DNA from: Candidatus Bipolaricaulota bacterium
Lineage (GTDB): Bacteria > Bipolaricaulota > Bipolaricaulia > UBA7950 > UBA9294
NCBI GenBank assembly: GCA_030611415.1
Contig: JAUWPW010000007.1
Coordinates: forward strand, 1-44,749
DNA: 44,749 nucleotides
Direction: 5' to 3'
Below the pieces are notes generated by a model. That model ran no database searches. It saw only the letters and a list, made by a program, of their open reading frames with translations, and was not told the DNA's origin. The translations under genes and the position numbers were made by a program. Below are positions 8,488 to 16,194 of the stretch, one piece after another; within the stretch, counting starts at the first letter, position 1, and every line of letters starts with the position of its first letter.

Positions 8488-9378
8488 TCAATGAACACCA
8501 ACGGAACGATCGCGTGCTCCGCATAATTCCTTAATCTCAGACATATGAGCAATGGCCTCCTCCTTTCCAGCCTGAATTGCTTCAGAGGACTGCTCGAAAT
8601 CAAGCAGCTTGATCCAACTAACATCCGGCCTGAGAAGAAGAAAGCGGCCATTAACCTGCTTTCGCACTGCATCGAGTTGTAAGCTGGTCAGCTGGTGAGA
8701 GGTAATTCCATATGTCTGCAAGAAGATGTCAAAACTAGTGTTAATCGAGGACGCCAATGAAGCTCCAGTATCGATCGCAAGTACACTCTCAGCACCCATT
8801 TCAATCGCCAGGCTAGCTGGAATCTTGTCAATTACGCCTCCATCGATCAGAAAGTGTTTCTTGTAACGAACCGGGTGGAAGACTCCCGGAATGGCTGCAC
8901 TCGCAGCAACCGCTTCACTAAGCTTTCCTTGGTTTAGTACCACCTTCTGCCCAGTCTCCAAATCCGCCGCGACAGCGGCAAAGGGAATACTGATATCAGA
9001 AAAACTCTTGTTGGCAGTCAGAAGGGAGAAAAGTTCCCGTATGCGAGCAAGCCTCTCTGGAGTAGTCTTCTCCTCTCGTAAGCTTGTCCCTCGTACGTAT
9101 TCTACCATTCCGCGGCCTATCGCTCGCTGCATCTCCCGTGTAGTACTACTAGAGACCTGTAGCAACTCATTTAGGTCAAGACAAGAAAGAAGCCGCTCTA
9201 ACTTCTTCAAGTTTATCCTAAGGGCTCTCGCCGCTCCGATTACTGCCCCTATACTTGTCCCGGTAATTACGTCTACAGGGATCTGGTTTTCCTCTAAGGC
9301 AATAAGAACCCCCAAGTGAGCGAAACCACGCGCGCCACCTCCACCCAGCGCCAGTCCTAGTCTCAATGTGTGGTTCAA
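8488..9378 (-). CDS. Patatin-like phospholipase (RssA/YchK type)
   Basis: This Ser-Asp dyad lipid acyl hydrolase carries all patatin elements: the oxyanion loop GGGGARG (12-18), nucleophile elbow GTSIG with Ser42, and DGG with Asp179. The length of about 296 residues fits the RssA subgroup. I start the gene at the TTG at 9378 because AGGGGGGG lies just upstream. A longer frame begins with another TTG at 9411 but lacks a ribosome site. The chosen ribosome site is embedded in the groEL terminator. No signal peptide is present, so the protein is cytoplasmic. Confidence 0.9.
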   Translation of the reverse strand: MNHTLRLGLALGGGGARGFAHLGVLIALEENQIPVDVITGTSIGAVIGAARALRINLKKLERLLSCLDLNELLQVSSSTTREMQRAIGRGMVEYVRGTSLREEKTTPERLARIRELFSLLTANKSFSDISIPFAAVAADLETGQKVVLNQGKLSEAVAASAAIPGVFHPVRYKKHFLIDGGVIDKIPASLAIEMGAESVLAIDTGASLASSINTSFDIFLQTYGITSHQLTSLQLDAVRKQVNGRFLLLRPDVSWIKLLDFEQSSEAIQAGKEEAIAHMSEIKELCGARDRSVGVH

Positions 9379-9417
9379 AAAACCCCCCCTCGTGCGATCA
9401 TACTCACACAAAGGGGG
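9377..9417 (-). terminator. Intrinsic terminator of groES-groEL
   Basis: On the minus strand the stem CCCCCT (9412-9417) pairs with AGGGGG (9385-9390). An inner GTGTG/CGCAC stem (9405-9409 with 9392-9396) encloses an 8-base loop, and six Ts follow (9377-9382). It lies 28 bases past the groEL stop. The 3' arm and T-run coincide with the ribosome site and TTG start of the patatin-like gene. Confidence 0.8.
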
Positions 9418-9444
9418 AAGGACAAGTCTTAAGGTTAGGTTATT

Positions 9445-11076
9445 CTAGTAGGGCATACCTCCCATACCCCCAGGCCCAGGCCCAGGCATGGCCGGCAATT
9501 GCTCTTTTTCCTTGGTTTCTGCAACCAAAGCACCGGTAGTAAGAAGCATTCCTGCGATAGATACAGCATTTTGCAGTGCTGAGCGGGTAACCTTAGTCGG
9601 ATCAACAATCCCTGCGTCAAACATGTTGCGGTAGCTCTCGGTGAGAACATCAAGGCCAACTCCCGCCTTCTCATGCTTGACATGTTCTACGACGATCGCT
9701 CCCTCCAGCCCGGCATTGCTGACTAGCTGCCGCAATGGCGCTTCCAGAGCGTGGCGGAGAATGTTCAATCCAACTGCTTCGTCACCGTCCAGCTTGAGCG
9801 CATCAAGCGAGGCATTTGCATTCACCAGCGCCACACCACCCCCAGGAAGAATCCCCTCGTCAACGGCTGCCTTGGTAGCCTCGAGAGCATCCTCCATTCG
9901 ATGTTTCTTCTCGGAAAGCTCTGTCTCAGTGGGAGCCCCAACCTTGATCACTGCTACTCCGCCGGCAAGCTTTGCCTTCCGCTCTTCCAGCTTTTCTCGA
10001 TCATAGTCAGAATCAGTCGTCGCCATTTGAGCCTCTATCTGCTCAATTCGTCCCTTGAGAGCATCCGACGATCCTTTACCATCAACAATGGTAGTGTTAT
10101 CACTATCAATCCTTACATGTCTAGCCTGACCAAGCATGTCAAGTGTTGCATCCTTGATCTGCATCCCAGCATCCTCTGCAATCACGGTACCGCCGGTTAG
10201 AATCGCAAGATCCTCGAGCATTGCCTTGCGTCGATCCCCAAACCCGGGAGCTTTTACTGCACAACTTGTTAGTGTCCCCTTTAGCTTGTTTAGTACAAGG
10301 GTTGTCAATGCTTCTCCGGTAACATCCTTGGCAATAACCAGAAGTGGCTTTCCTGTCTGAGCTACTTTCTCTAGCACAGAGACAAGGTCAGCCGCGTTCT
10401 TCAATTCCTGATCGGTTACCAGGATATAGGGCTTCTCCAAAGACGCTTCCATCTTCTTGGGATCCGTTACGAAGTAAGGAGAGATGTATTCACGATCAAA
10501 CTGCATTCCTTCAACAACCTCATAATAGGTTTCAATCGTATCTGAGTCCTCTACAGTAATCACGCCGTCTTCTCCCACCGCTTCCATGGCATCGGCAATG
10601 ATCTTCCCAATTGACTCATCATTGGCCGAAATTGTTGCCACCTGTGCTGTCTCTTCCTTAGTTTTGAGAGCATGACTCTGCTCTTTCAGTGATACAACAA
10701 CTTTTTCTGACGCTTTCTCCAATCCTCGCTTGAGTTCCATGGGATTGGCCCCAGCAGCGACATTCTTAAACCCTTCTTCAATCATCGCATGTGCAAGGAT
10801 GGTCGCAGTAGTGGTACCGTCCCCCGCAATATCGTTCGTCTTGGAAGCAACTTCTTTTACAAGTTGGGCCCCCATATTCTCAAACACGTCTTTGTACTCT
10901 TGTTCCTGAGCGATGGTCACCCCATCGTTAGTAATATCAGGAGACCCAAACTTCTTATCAATAATCACATTACGACCACGCGGCCCAAGTGTAATCCTTA
11001 CCGCTTCGGTCAGTTTATCGATTCCCGCCTTCATCTTTCGACGGGCTTCCTCTCCAAATATGACTTCTTTTGACAT
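9445..11076 (-). CDS. groEL: Chaperonin GroEL (60 kDa)
   Basis: This 543-residue chaperonin subunit assembles into the double heptameric ring that folds proteins together with GroES in the cytoplasm. Hallmarks are the start [15 protein letters not shown], the ATP-site segment TLGPRGRN with NDGVTIAQE and [12 protein letters not shown], and the C-terminal [20 protein letters not shown] helix. The C-terminal tail is a short Gly/Pro/Met version of the usual GGM repeat ([12 protein letters not shown]). It lies 25 bases behind groES in the normal order and ends at an obvious terminator. Confidence 0.99.
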   Translation of the reverse strand: MSKEVIFGEEARRKMKAGIDKLTEAVRITLGPRGRNVIIDKKFGSPDITNDGVTIAQEQEYKDVFENMGAQLVKEVASKTNDIAGDGTTTATILAHAMIEEGFKNVAAGANPMELKRGLEKASEKVVVSLKEQSHALKTKEETAQVATISANDESIGKIIADAMEAVGEDGVITVEDSDTIETYYEVVEGMQFDREYISPYFVTDPKKMEASLEKPYILVTDQELKNAADLVSVLEKVAQTGKPLLVIAKDVTGEALTTLVLNKLKGTLTSCAVKAPGFGDRRKAMLEDLAILTGGTVIAEDAGMQIKDATLDMLGQARHVRIDSDNTTIVDGKGSSDALKGRIEQIEAQMATTDSDYDREKLEERKAKLAGGVAVIKVGAPTETELSEKKHRMEDALEATKAAVDEGILPGGGVALVNANASLDALKLDGDEAVGLNILRHALEAPLRQLVSNAGLEGAIVVEHVKHEKAGVGLDVLTESYRNMFDAGIVDPTKVTRSALQNAVSIAGMLLTTGALVAETKEKEQLPAMPGPGPGGMGGMPY

Positions 11077-11101
11077 TGATTAACCCCCTTCTGTTTTCCT
11101 C

Positions 11102-11371
11102 TTACTTGATGACTGCTAGTATATCAGTAGACTTGACTAGCAGAAGATCTTTTTCTTCGAGTTTGAATTCTGTTCCCGCAAAGCTGGAAACGAGGATCTC
11201 GTCTCCCTTCTTTACCTCGATCTTCTCGTCTGATCCCACAGCCATTACCTCCGCACGCACGACTTTGTCACTCTTCGCGCTCTCAGGGAGAACAATCCCC
11301 CCTGCTGTCTTGCGCTCTTCTTCCTTGATTTTCTTTGCCAGGATTCTGTTCCCTAACGGTTTAATTTTCAT
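11102..11371 (-). CDS. groES: Co-chaperonin GroES (10 kDa)
   Basis: This 89-residue lid of the GroEL chamber begins MKIKPLGNRILAKK and contains the mobile loop around EEERKTAGGIVLPESAK. The conserved core VRAEVMAVGSDEKIEVKKGD and end DILAVIK are present. It is slightly shorter than most homologues (about 95). AGGAGGAG lies upstream of the ATG. The gene is first in the groESL operon and its promoter overlaps a CIRCE-like operator. Confidence 0.98.
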   Translation of the reverse strand: MKIKPLGNRILAKKIKEEERKTAGGIVLPESAKSDKVVRAEVMAVGSDEKIEVKKGDEILVSSFAGTEFKLEEKDLLLVKSTDILAVIK

Positions 11372-11398
11372 GCTGGTATCTCCTCCTCTACATTGATA

Positions 11399-11425
11399 TT
11401 AGCACTTACAGGTCTAGCCTGCTAA
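11399..11425 (-). promoter_or_regulatory. Degenerate CIRCE operator (HrcA site)
   Basis: The element reads TTAGCACTT-N9-GCCTGCTAA. The CIRCE consensus is TTAGCACTC-N9-GAGTGCTAA, so the left arm matches 8 of 9, the right arm 7 of 9, and the spacer is exactly nine. It sits between the groESL -10 box and groES, where HrcA binding would block transcription. hrcA itself is not in the window. Confidence 0.75.
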
Positions 11426-11428
11426 TGT

Positions 11429-11457
11429 ATTTTAACCGCTGGTCTATCGGACGTCAA
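11429..11457 (-). promoter_or_regulatory. groESL promoter
   Basis: On the minus strand TTGACG (11452-11457) and TAAAAT (11429-11434) are separated by 17 bases. The predicted start, near 11422, falls inside the CIRCE-like element, as in HrcA-repressed operons. Confidence 0.75.
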
Positions 11458-11581
11458 GGTAAAGACAGAGTTTCTCAAAGACTTATCACACATCAGTAAC
11501 TCCAGCGCATACCCTCAAGAAATGGCCGAGATAATCTCCTGGCGTTTACATATCTCAGGATGCATAGACCAATTACTCCGG

Positions 11582-11611
11582 TTGCGAAGAACATCTTCTT
11601 GGCTCTATAAT
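11582..11611 (+). promoter_or_regulatory. Promoter of the RlpA-like gene
   Basis: TTGCGA (11582-11587), an 18-base spacer and a perfect TATAAT (11606-11611) precede the gene. The predicted start is near 11618, directly at the ATG (11619), so the transcript would have essentially no leader. Confidence 0.6.
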
Positions 11612-11618
11612 TGAACCT

Positions 11619-12002
11619 ATGAAAGAATGGTTTTTTTATGCTCTTACCAGTATAGGCTTGGTCGTCCTGGTCATCTTCTTTCAAATGGGCAGCCCTTACT
11701 ATGAGCAAGGAATAGCTTCTTGGTATGGACCAGGATTTCATGGAAAACAAACGTCGAGCGGAGAAATCTACGACATGTATGGGATCAGTGCTGCACATAA
11801 GACCCTTCCCTTTGGCACAATCGTCAAAGTCGTCGACCTAGAAACAACAAAGAGCGTCGTTGTTACCATTAATGACCGCGGCCCCTTTATTGAGGGGAGA
11901 ATCATCGATCTTTCCAAAGGAGCAGCCGAAAAACTCGGCATCGTCAACAAGGGAATCGCCAAAGTGGGGCTACGAATCCTGGAATGGCCTCCTCAGGATT
12001 AG
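11619..12002 (+). CDS. rlpA: RlpA-like septal ring lytic transglycosylase domain protein
   Basis: This 127-residue protein consists of one N-terminal membrane anchor or signal segment (about residues 5-22) followed by a single double-psi beta-barrel domain. RlpA signatures are GIASWYGPGFHGKQTSSGE, the AAHKTLPFGT strand, and NDRGPF with GRIIDLS; the Asp in NDRGPF and the His are the residues expected in the active cleft. There is no SPOR domain, so septal targeting is not evident. In RlpA proteins the domain cleaves glycan strands lacking stem peptides. No Shine-Dalgarno sequence precedes the ATG, and moving to the next Met (residue 23) would remove the anchor, which fits a leaderless message. 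Confidence 0.9.
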   Translation: MKEWFFYALTSIGLVVLVIFFQMGSPYYEQGIASWYGPGFHGKQTSSGEIYDMYGISAAHKTLPFGTIVKVVDLETTKSVVVTINDRGPFIEGRIIDLSKGAAEKLGIVNKGIAKVGLRILEWPPQD

Positions 12003-12176
12003 GACAACTCTGCCGTGAATCCTAGCAATCGTCACTGTGGGATCCCCCATATTAGGCTACACTGAGCCAATACATCTCTTTCCAGTCACTTCGAAAGGGC
12101 TATTGCAACAAGAGAACAAAAGAAAGAGAATATAACTTGGAAAATAGAATCAGAGCTCGAAGGGAGTGATCTAGTA

Positions 12177-12737
12177 ATGGGGTTAGCTGTGAGTGAAATG
12201 AGACAAGGAATGGTCATCCTTCATGATGGAGAGCTGTATGAGATCACCAGATATGAACATTCCAAGCGAGGCAGAGGTGGAGCAATAGCTCGCACCCGAC
12301 TCCGCAATCTGAGAACAGGAAGAGCGCTTACAACCACCTTTAAGGGATCGGAGAATACGGAATCCGTATTCATGGAATCCCGCTCACTTCAGTACTTGTA
12401 TAAGAACGGTGATGAATATATATTTATGGATAGCGAACGGTTCAATCAGTTTCCGGTATCGGCCAAACTTCTTGGCTCACAGGGAGTATTCATTGTGGAA
12501 GGCATCACCGTCACTGGGTATTTCCATGACGACAAACTAGTAAAGGTAGACATCCCAAACTTCATACAATTGGAAGTAGCTACAGCCGAACCAGGCGTCA
12601 AGGGAGATACCGTTTCCAGTGTGGAGAAGGCAGCAACCTTAGAAAGTGGCGCAGTAATTCAGGTTCCTCTATTCATCAGAACTGGGGACAAAGTCAAGGT
12701 AGACACGCGAAGCGGAGAATACGTGGAAAGGCTATAA
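12177..12737 (+). CDS. efp: Elongation factor P
   Basis: This 186-residue factor binds between the ribosomal P and E sites to rescue polyproline stalling. All three OB-type domains are present: the KOW-like N-terminal domain (1-65), middle domain and C-terminal domain ending TGDKVKVDTRSGEYVERL. The loop that normally carries the modified Lys34 reads HSKRGRGGAIA, placing Arg33 at the tip, with Arg31 replacing the usual Pro. This resembles Arg-type EF-Ps (rhamnosylated by EarP in some bacteria), but no modification gene is visible here. It heads a tight plus-strand operon running to nusB. Confidence 0.96.
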   Translation: MGLAVSEMRQGMVILHDGELYEITRYEHSKRGRGGAIARTRLRNLRTGRALTTTFKGSENTESVFMESRSLQYLYKNGDEYIFMDSERFNQFPVSAKLLGSQGVFIVEGITVTGYFHDDKLVKVDIPNFIQLEVATAEPGVKGDTVSSVEKAATLESGAVIQVPLFIRTGDKVKVDTRSGEYVERL

Positions 12738-12746
12738 GGAGGAGTG

Positions 12747-13139
12747 ATGGCAGAAAAGAGCGTTAAGATCACCGACGAAGACGGCCAGATTACGATATCA
12801 GAAGAAGTGGTCACTTCCATCGCGCGCATTGCAGCAGAGAAGGTGGATGGAATTGCTCGTTCCAGTAAGACAGTGGGCGGTCTCAAGAGTTTCTTCGGCG
12901 GAGAAGACACAGCTTCAACCATCAAATCTGAATTCTCCGACGATGGTGTACATATAGAACTGACAATCGCTGTTGAATATGGGTATCCGGTACACGAGGT
13001 AGCTCAAGGGGTACAAAACAATGTGCAGAAAGACATTGAAGAAATGGCTGGAATAGATGTACTTGGGGTAGATATCTACGTAAAAAAGGTTATCCCAGTT
13101 GTAACTGAGAGAAAACAAGATAGCCCGCCGGAAAACTAA
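12747..13139 (+). CDS. Asp23/Gls24 family envelope stress protein (first copy)
   Basis: This protein of about 130 residues has one Asp23 domain: GQITISEEVVTSIARIAAEKVDGIA, a variable loop, VHIELTIAVEYGYPVHEVAQ, then VQKDIEEMAGIDVLGVDIYV. In Firmicutes such proteins are anchored at the membrane by AmaP and are linked to cell-envelope homeostasis and alkaline stress. The ATG at 12747 follows AAGGAGGAG (12736-12744); a GTG one codon earlier overlaps that site and is unlikely. It lies nine bases after efp. Confidence 0.9.
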   Translation: MAEKSVKITDEDGQITISEEVVTSIARIAAEKVDGIARSSKTVGGLKSFFGGEDTASTIKSEFSDDGVHIELTIAVEYGYPVHEVAQGVQNNVQKDIEEMAGIDVLGVDIYVKKVIPVVTERKQDSPPEN

Positions 13140-13153
13140 GAACGGAGGCCGTT

Positions 13154-13498
13154 ATGACAAAAGAGGAAGCCAGAGAAAAGGGGCATGTAAGCATCTCCCA
13201 AGAAGTTGTCACTGCAATTGCAGCAATCACCGCGTCTGAGGTCGACGGAATCTTTCACCGCGAAGAGGGGATGAAACGTTACGTCGATACTGAAGTTGAA
13301 GGAGAGAACGTCAAGGTCACTGTACGTGTCACCCTCGTGTATGGAAACTCCCTTTACAAAGTTGCCAAGGAGATTCAAACTCGTGTAAGAAGCGAGGTTG
13401 AGCAAATGACTGGACTACAAGTTAGTGGGGTCAATGTAGACATACAACGATTAGTAACTCCCGAAGAACAGCAATTGAACAAGAAGGAGGAAGAATGA
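13154..13498 (+). CDS. Asp23/Gls24 family envelope stress protein (second copy)
   Basis: This 114-residue paralogue of the preceding gene keeps the same domain pattern: HVSISQEVVTAIAAITASEVDGIF, VKVTVRVTLVYGNSLYKVAKEIQ, and EVEQMTGLQVSGVNVDIQRL. It lacks the Gly-rich loop of the first copy. AACGGAGG stands before the ATG. Its stop overlaps the amaP start by four bases, indicating translational coupling. Paired Asp23 proteins are often thought to form hetero-oligomers, but that is an inference here. Confidence 0.9.
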   Translation: MTKEEAREKGHVSISQEVVTAIAAITASEVDGIFHREEGMKRYVDTEVEGENVKVTVRVTLVYGNSLYKVAKEIQTRVRSEVEQMTGLQVSGVNVDIQRLVTPEEQQLNKKEEE

Positions 13499-14064
13499 GC
13501 GCCGCAACCCTTCTTTTCTATACAGTGTCATGTCTATTTACCGGGGGATTGGGAGTTCTGTTCATCTTGTTCGGAGCAAGAACCCTGTCTTTTGACAAAG
13601 CGGAGGTATTTCTTACCTCTGCAAGCGGAATAGCCGTACTATTCTTGTCTGGTGCTTGTCTTACTCTACTTCTGGGCTACTTCCTTTTCCTTATCTACCG
13701 TAATAGATTAGCCACAGCTCGTTTTTCCCAAGAAGGAGAACGGGGAAAGATAGAAATCTCTCCCTACGCAGTTCAGGAATTCATCAGCGGCATTCTGCAA
13801 GAGGAACTTGGAATCACGCGCTTCCGTGTTCGACTGCAACACAAGGAAGACGGGATTGCTATCTATGTGCGTATTGCTCTGTCGCCCCTGGAAAGAGTAG
13901 CTGAAGTAGGATCTAGGATCCAAGAGACACTCACCCGCCGCGTCATGGAGCGCACGGGCGTTGAAGTAAGAGAAGTCTCAGTCCTTGTGGGAAAGATTCG
14001 GCCGCATGCACAGAAGCTTCAAGAGAAAGATGAGGAAGGTGATGAAAGTGAGAACGAACTCTAA
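13495..14064 (+). CDS. amaP: AmaP-like membrane anchor for Asp23 proteins
   Basis: This 189-residue protein has two N-terminal transmembrane helices (about 7-27 and 42-66, separated by a short loop) and a cytoplasmic Asp23-like domain (ISPYAVQEFISGILQEELGI onward, ending VEVREVSVLVGKI). This is the architecture of the alkaline shock response membrane anchor AmaP. The start overlaps the stop of the upstream Asp23 gene. The 3' end overlaps the next small membrane protein gene by 23 bases. The position between the Asp23 copies and DUF2273/nusB supports the assignment. Confidence 0.85.
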   Translation: MSAATLLFYTVSCLFTGGLGVLFILFGARTLSFDKAEVFLTSASGIAVLFLSGACLTLLLGYFLFLIYRNRLATARFSQEGERGKIEISPYAVQEFISGILQEELGITRFRVRLQHKEDGIAIYVRIALSPLERVAEVGSRIQETLTRRVMERTGVEVREVSVLVGKIRPHAQKLQEKDEEGDESENEL

Positions 14065-14245
14065 ACTCCTCGGATTGCTCGGCGGCCTTCTTGCGGGACT
14101 TCTTTTAGTTCTTGTCGGCTGGAAGATACTATTCATTCTACTAGGCTTTGCCCTGGCAGGCTATTTAGTCGGAGTTTACTTCGAATCAGGGAGCAATATC
14201 ACAAACCGATTAAGGGATCTTGTAGCACGGTTTTTCCGCTCTTAA
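14042..14245 (+). CDS. DUF2273-family small membrane protein
   Basis: This 67-residue protein has two closely spaced hydrophobic helices (KLLGLLGGLLAGLLLVLVGW and ILFILLGFALAGYLVGVYF) and a basic C-terminus. Length, helix pattern and location between amaP and nusB match DUF2273. I prefer the ATG at 14042, preceded by GAGGAAGG, over longer in-frame starts deeper in amaP. The stop TAA overlaps the nusB ATG by one base. Its molecular role is unknown, though it is routinely found with Asp23/AmaP. Confidence 0.8.
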   Translation: MKVRTNSKLLGLLGGLLAGLLLVLVGWKILFILLGFALAGYLVGVYFESGSNITNRLRDLVARFFRS

Positions 14246-14661
14246 TGCATCGCAGGGAAGCACGCGAGCTCTTACTCAGGGTTCTCTATCAGCATGAATT
14301 TGTTGATACTCCATTAGAAGAACTGCTCACCGAAGCAAGCCCTGGAGAGCAATATCAGTACATAAAACACGTCTTTTCCGGGATTATCGCTCACCAGGAG
14401 GAAATTGATAAGTTGATTGCCGAACATACGCTAGGATGGCGATTTGAACGCCTAGCAGTGATCGATCGCAATATTCTTCGTCTGGGGGTATTCGAGCTTC
14501 TCTACCTTTCCGAGATCCCTCCCGAAGTGGCAATCAACGAAGCAATCGAGCTATGCAAGAAATACGGAACGGATAACGCACAATTGTTCGTAAACGGGAT
14601 ACTCGACCATCTATGGAAAGAGAATCAGAATACCAACAAATCACTAAACGACCATGATTAG
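14245..14661 (+). CDS. nusB: Transcription antitermination factor NusB
   Basis: This 138-residue all-helical RNA-binding protein partners with NusE (S10) in rRNA antitermination. Motifs are the Arg-rich start HRREARELLLRVLYQHEF, FSGIIAHQEEIDKLI, the central LAVIDRNILRLGVFELLY and PPEVAINEAIELCKKYGTDNAQLFVNGILD. The length is typical. It ends the efp operon, 14 bases from the convergent fchA stop, with no clear terminator between them. Confidence 0.96.
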   Translation: MHRREARELLLRVLYQHEFVDTPLEELLTEASPGEQYQYIKHVFSGIIAHQEEIDKLIAEHTLGWRFERLAVIDRNILRLGVFELLYLSEIPPEVAINEAIELCKKYGTDNAQLFVNGILDHLWKENQNTNKSLNDHD

Positions 14662-14675
14662 GCAAGCAAATAGGC

Positions 14676-15314
14676 TCAGCTTTGTAGCACTGTTCTCACT
14701 ACACAGATAATCTCTTTTCGCATAAGCCTTGCCTCCTCAGCTAGTTTCGCGCGCTCTTCTCGGTATTTCTTCGTATAATCCTCGTCCTTGATATAGTTGC
14801 AGTTGATATCTACATTATACAAGGCAGACTGTAGTCCGGCTTCGGCTAGCTGCACTGAAACAGCGACATCGCTCACAGCACTAGGGTTACCGATTCCTGG
14901 CAGCCTGCGATTCAGCTCAAGGACCCGATAGCAGGCTTCCGCGGTATGATAAGGAACCTCAGCAGCCTTTTTGAGTGCTTCTTGAAGCCTCTCTCTGCGA
15001 TCAGCCTGTTCCTGTTTGGTTGCTTTCGGTAAACGGTAACAAGCAATCACTCCGTTATAAGCATTGATATCGGCATCGACCGCGTCCACCAGGGTGTGGC
15101 GCAGGTCCCTAGCCTCTTCCTTGATTCCCTTTATCTCTTGTTCACTTCGAGCGAACTTCTCCTTGCCTATAGTCAAGTTACAAACCATCAATATCAACGC
15201 TGCAGCCATCGCTCCAGAAAGAGCGGCAACGCTTCCACCTCCCGGCGCAGGCGCAGCTGAAGAAAGCTGATTCAGGAACGTACTAATGCTCATACTTTCA
15301 TACTTGCTCGGCAT
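14676..15314 (-). CDS. fchA: FTCD_C-family cyclodeaminase / methenyl-THF cyclohydrolase (FchA)
   Basis: This 212-residue protein matches the cyclodeaminase family: the start has SISTFLNQLSSAAPAPGGGSVAALSGAMAAAL, with the APGGGS loop that binds the polyglutamylated folate, followed by helical segments ending LAEEARLMRKEII. Stand-alone members act as formimido-THF cyclodeaminase or as methenyl-THF cyclohydrolase (FchA) in acetogenic anaerobes. It is last in a minus-strand run rpiR, MetH-reactivation-like, fchA. The nearby methyl-THF:corrinoid methyltransferase makes the cyclohydrolase role attractive, but the amino-acid-degradation role is not excluded. Confidence 0.87.
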   Translation of the reverse strand: MPSKYESMSISTFLNQLSSAAPAPGGGSVAALSGAMAAALILMVCNLTIGKEKFARSEQEIKGIKEEARDLRHTLVDAVDADINAYNGVIACYRLPKATKQEQADRRERLQEALKKAAEVPYHTAEACYRVLELNRRLPGIGNPSAVSDVAVSVQLAEAGLQSALYNVDINCNYIKDEDYTKKYREERAKLAEEARLMRKEIICVVRTVLQS

Positions 15315-15397
15315 TCTTCTCTCCTTCTAGAGTCTGCCTAATTGGATCCTATTTCATAATCTGGTTTCGAGTTTTCACGTTTCTCTTCAGGTCTCAG

Positions 15398-16156
15398 CTA
15401 TTCCACCGCAGGACCAATGCTCTCCTCCGTGTTCTCTGCAGTAGAAGGTTCTGCTGGTTCATAGTGGTAAGCGCAGTCTATACGCTTGCATCCTTGACAG
15501 GAAAAGGGGTGGTTCCCCTGTGAGATTCTCGCACCAACTCCCATCAAGAACGACACTGTCTTGGTTGGCCACATTGATAATTGAGGACCAAGGACAACCC
15601 CTATTTCCTCTGCCGGCAAATTCGCGAATACTATCCGCTGCCTCTCAAGCGGCCAATGCCCGACTCCAGAACCTGGCTCAAACCCACGACTTGCGTTCAA
15701 TCCTTGTGCAGCAGCCCAATCAAAAATCCGATACCCCAATCGTTCACATAGCTCGGATACAGCTGCTGCTCCAAGCGCATTGAGAACCATCCAATCCAAC
15801 CATTCCCCGTTATCGTACAGCCGCTTTGCTTCCTCTTCAATAATAGAACCTACTGTACACAGGCCAAAGGCCAGCAACTCTGCACGCTGAATGGGCTTAG
15901 GGAGATCATCCTTATGCAGGTTTGCTGCTTCTCCCACCCTGCAAATCCTACTGAGAACCTGTGGTTGGGCTAGCTCACGTGCCCTAGGGATCAGTTGGTT
16001 AAGCTTCTTCAGAACGGGCTTAGACGGAGAAGCACTACCATACTCCAGATAGCGAAACACCAGCCCCTGATTGAGGGTCAGCGTGGTATGAGAGGGCAGT
16101 AGTAGCGTTTCTGACATAGTTGCGCCTGGGATTTTTCTGCCATCAAGCATTGACAT
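15398..16156 (-). CDS. Stand-alone B12-dependent methionine synthase reactivation-domain-like protein
   Basis: This 252-residue protein resembles the AdoMet-binding reactivation domain of MetH. The best signatures are RAELLAFGLCTVGSIIEEEA, SRGFEPGSGVGHWPLERQ (the RxSPGY-like AdoMet loop in variant form) and the WPTKTVSFLMGVG strand. The C-terminus has a Cys cluster, CQGCKRIDCAYH, seen in small MetH-activation proteins of anaerobes, followed by an acidic tail. In MetH this domain reductively methylates inactive cob(II)alamin. As a separate protein it may repair corrinoid proteins such as those in this window. An internal Met at 16150 has better spacing to GGAGG (16160-16164) and could be the true start. 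Confidence 0.75.
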   Translation of the reverse strand: MSMLDGRKIPGATMSETLLLPSHTTLTLNQGLVFRYLEYGSASPSKPVLKKLNQLIPRARELAQPQVLSRICRVGEAANLHKDDLPKPIQRAELLAFGLCTVGSIIEEEAKRLYDNGEWLDWMVLNALGAAAVSELCERLGYRIFDWAAAQGLNASRGFEPGSGVGHWPLERQRIVFANLPAEEIGVVLGPQLSMWPTKTVSFLMGVGARISQGNHPFSCQGCKRIDCAYHYEPAEPSTAENTEESIGPAVE

Positions 16157-16194
16157 ACACCTCCGTGATTAGTTGATCTTGATCGAGGGAAACC

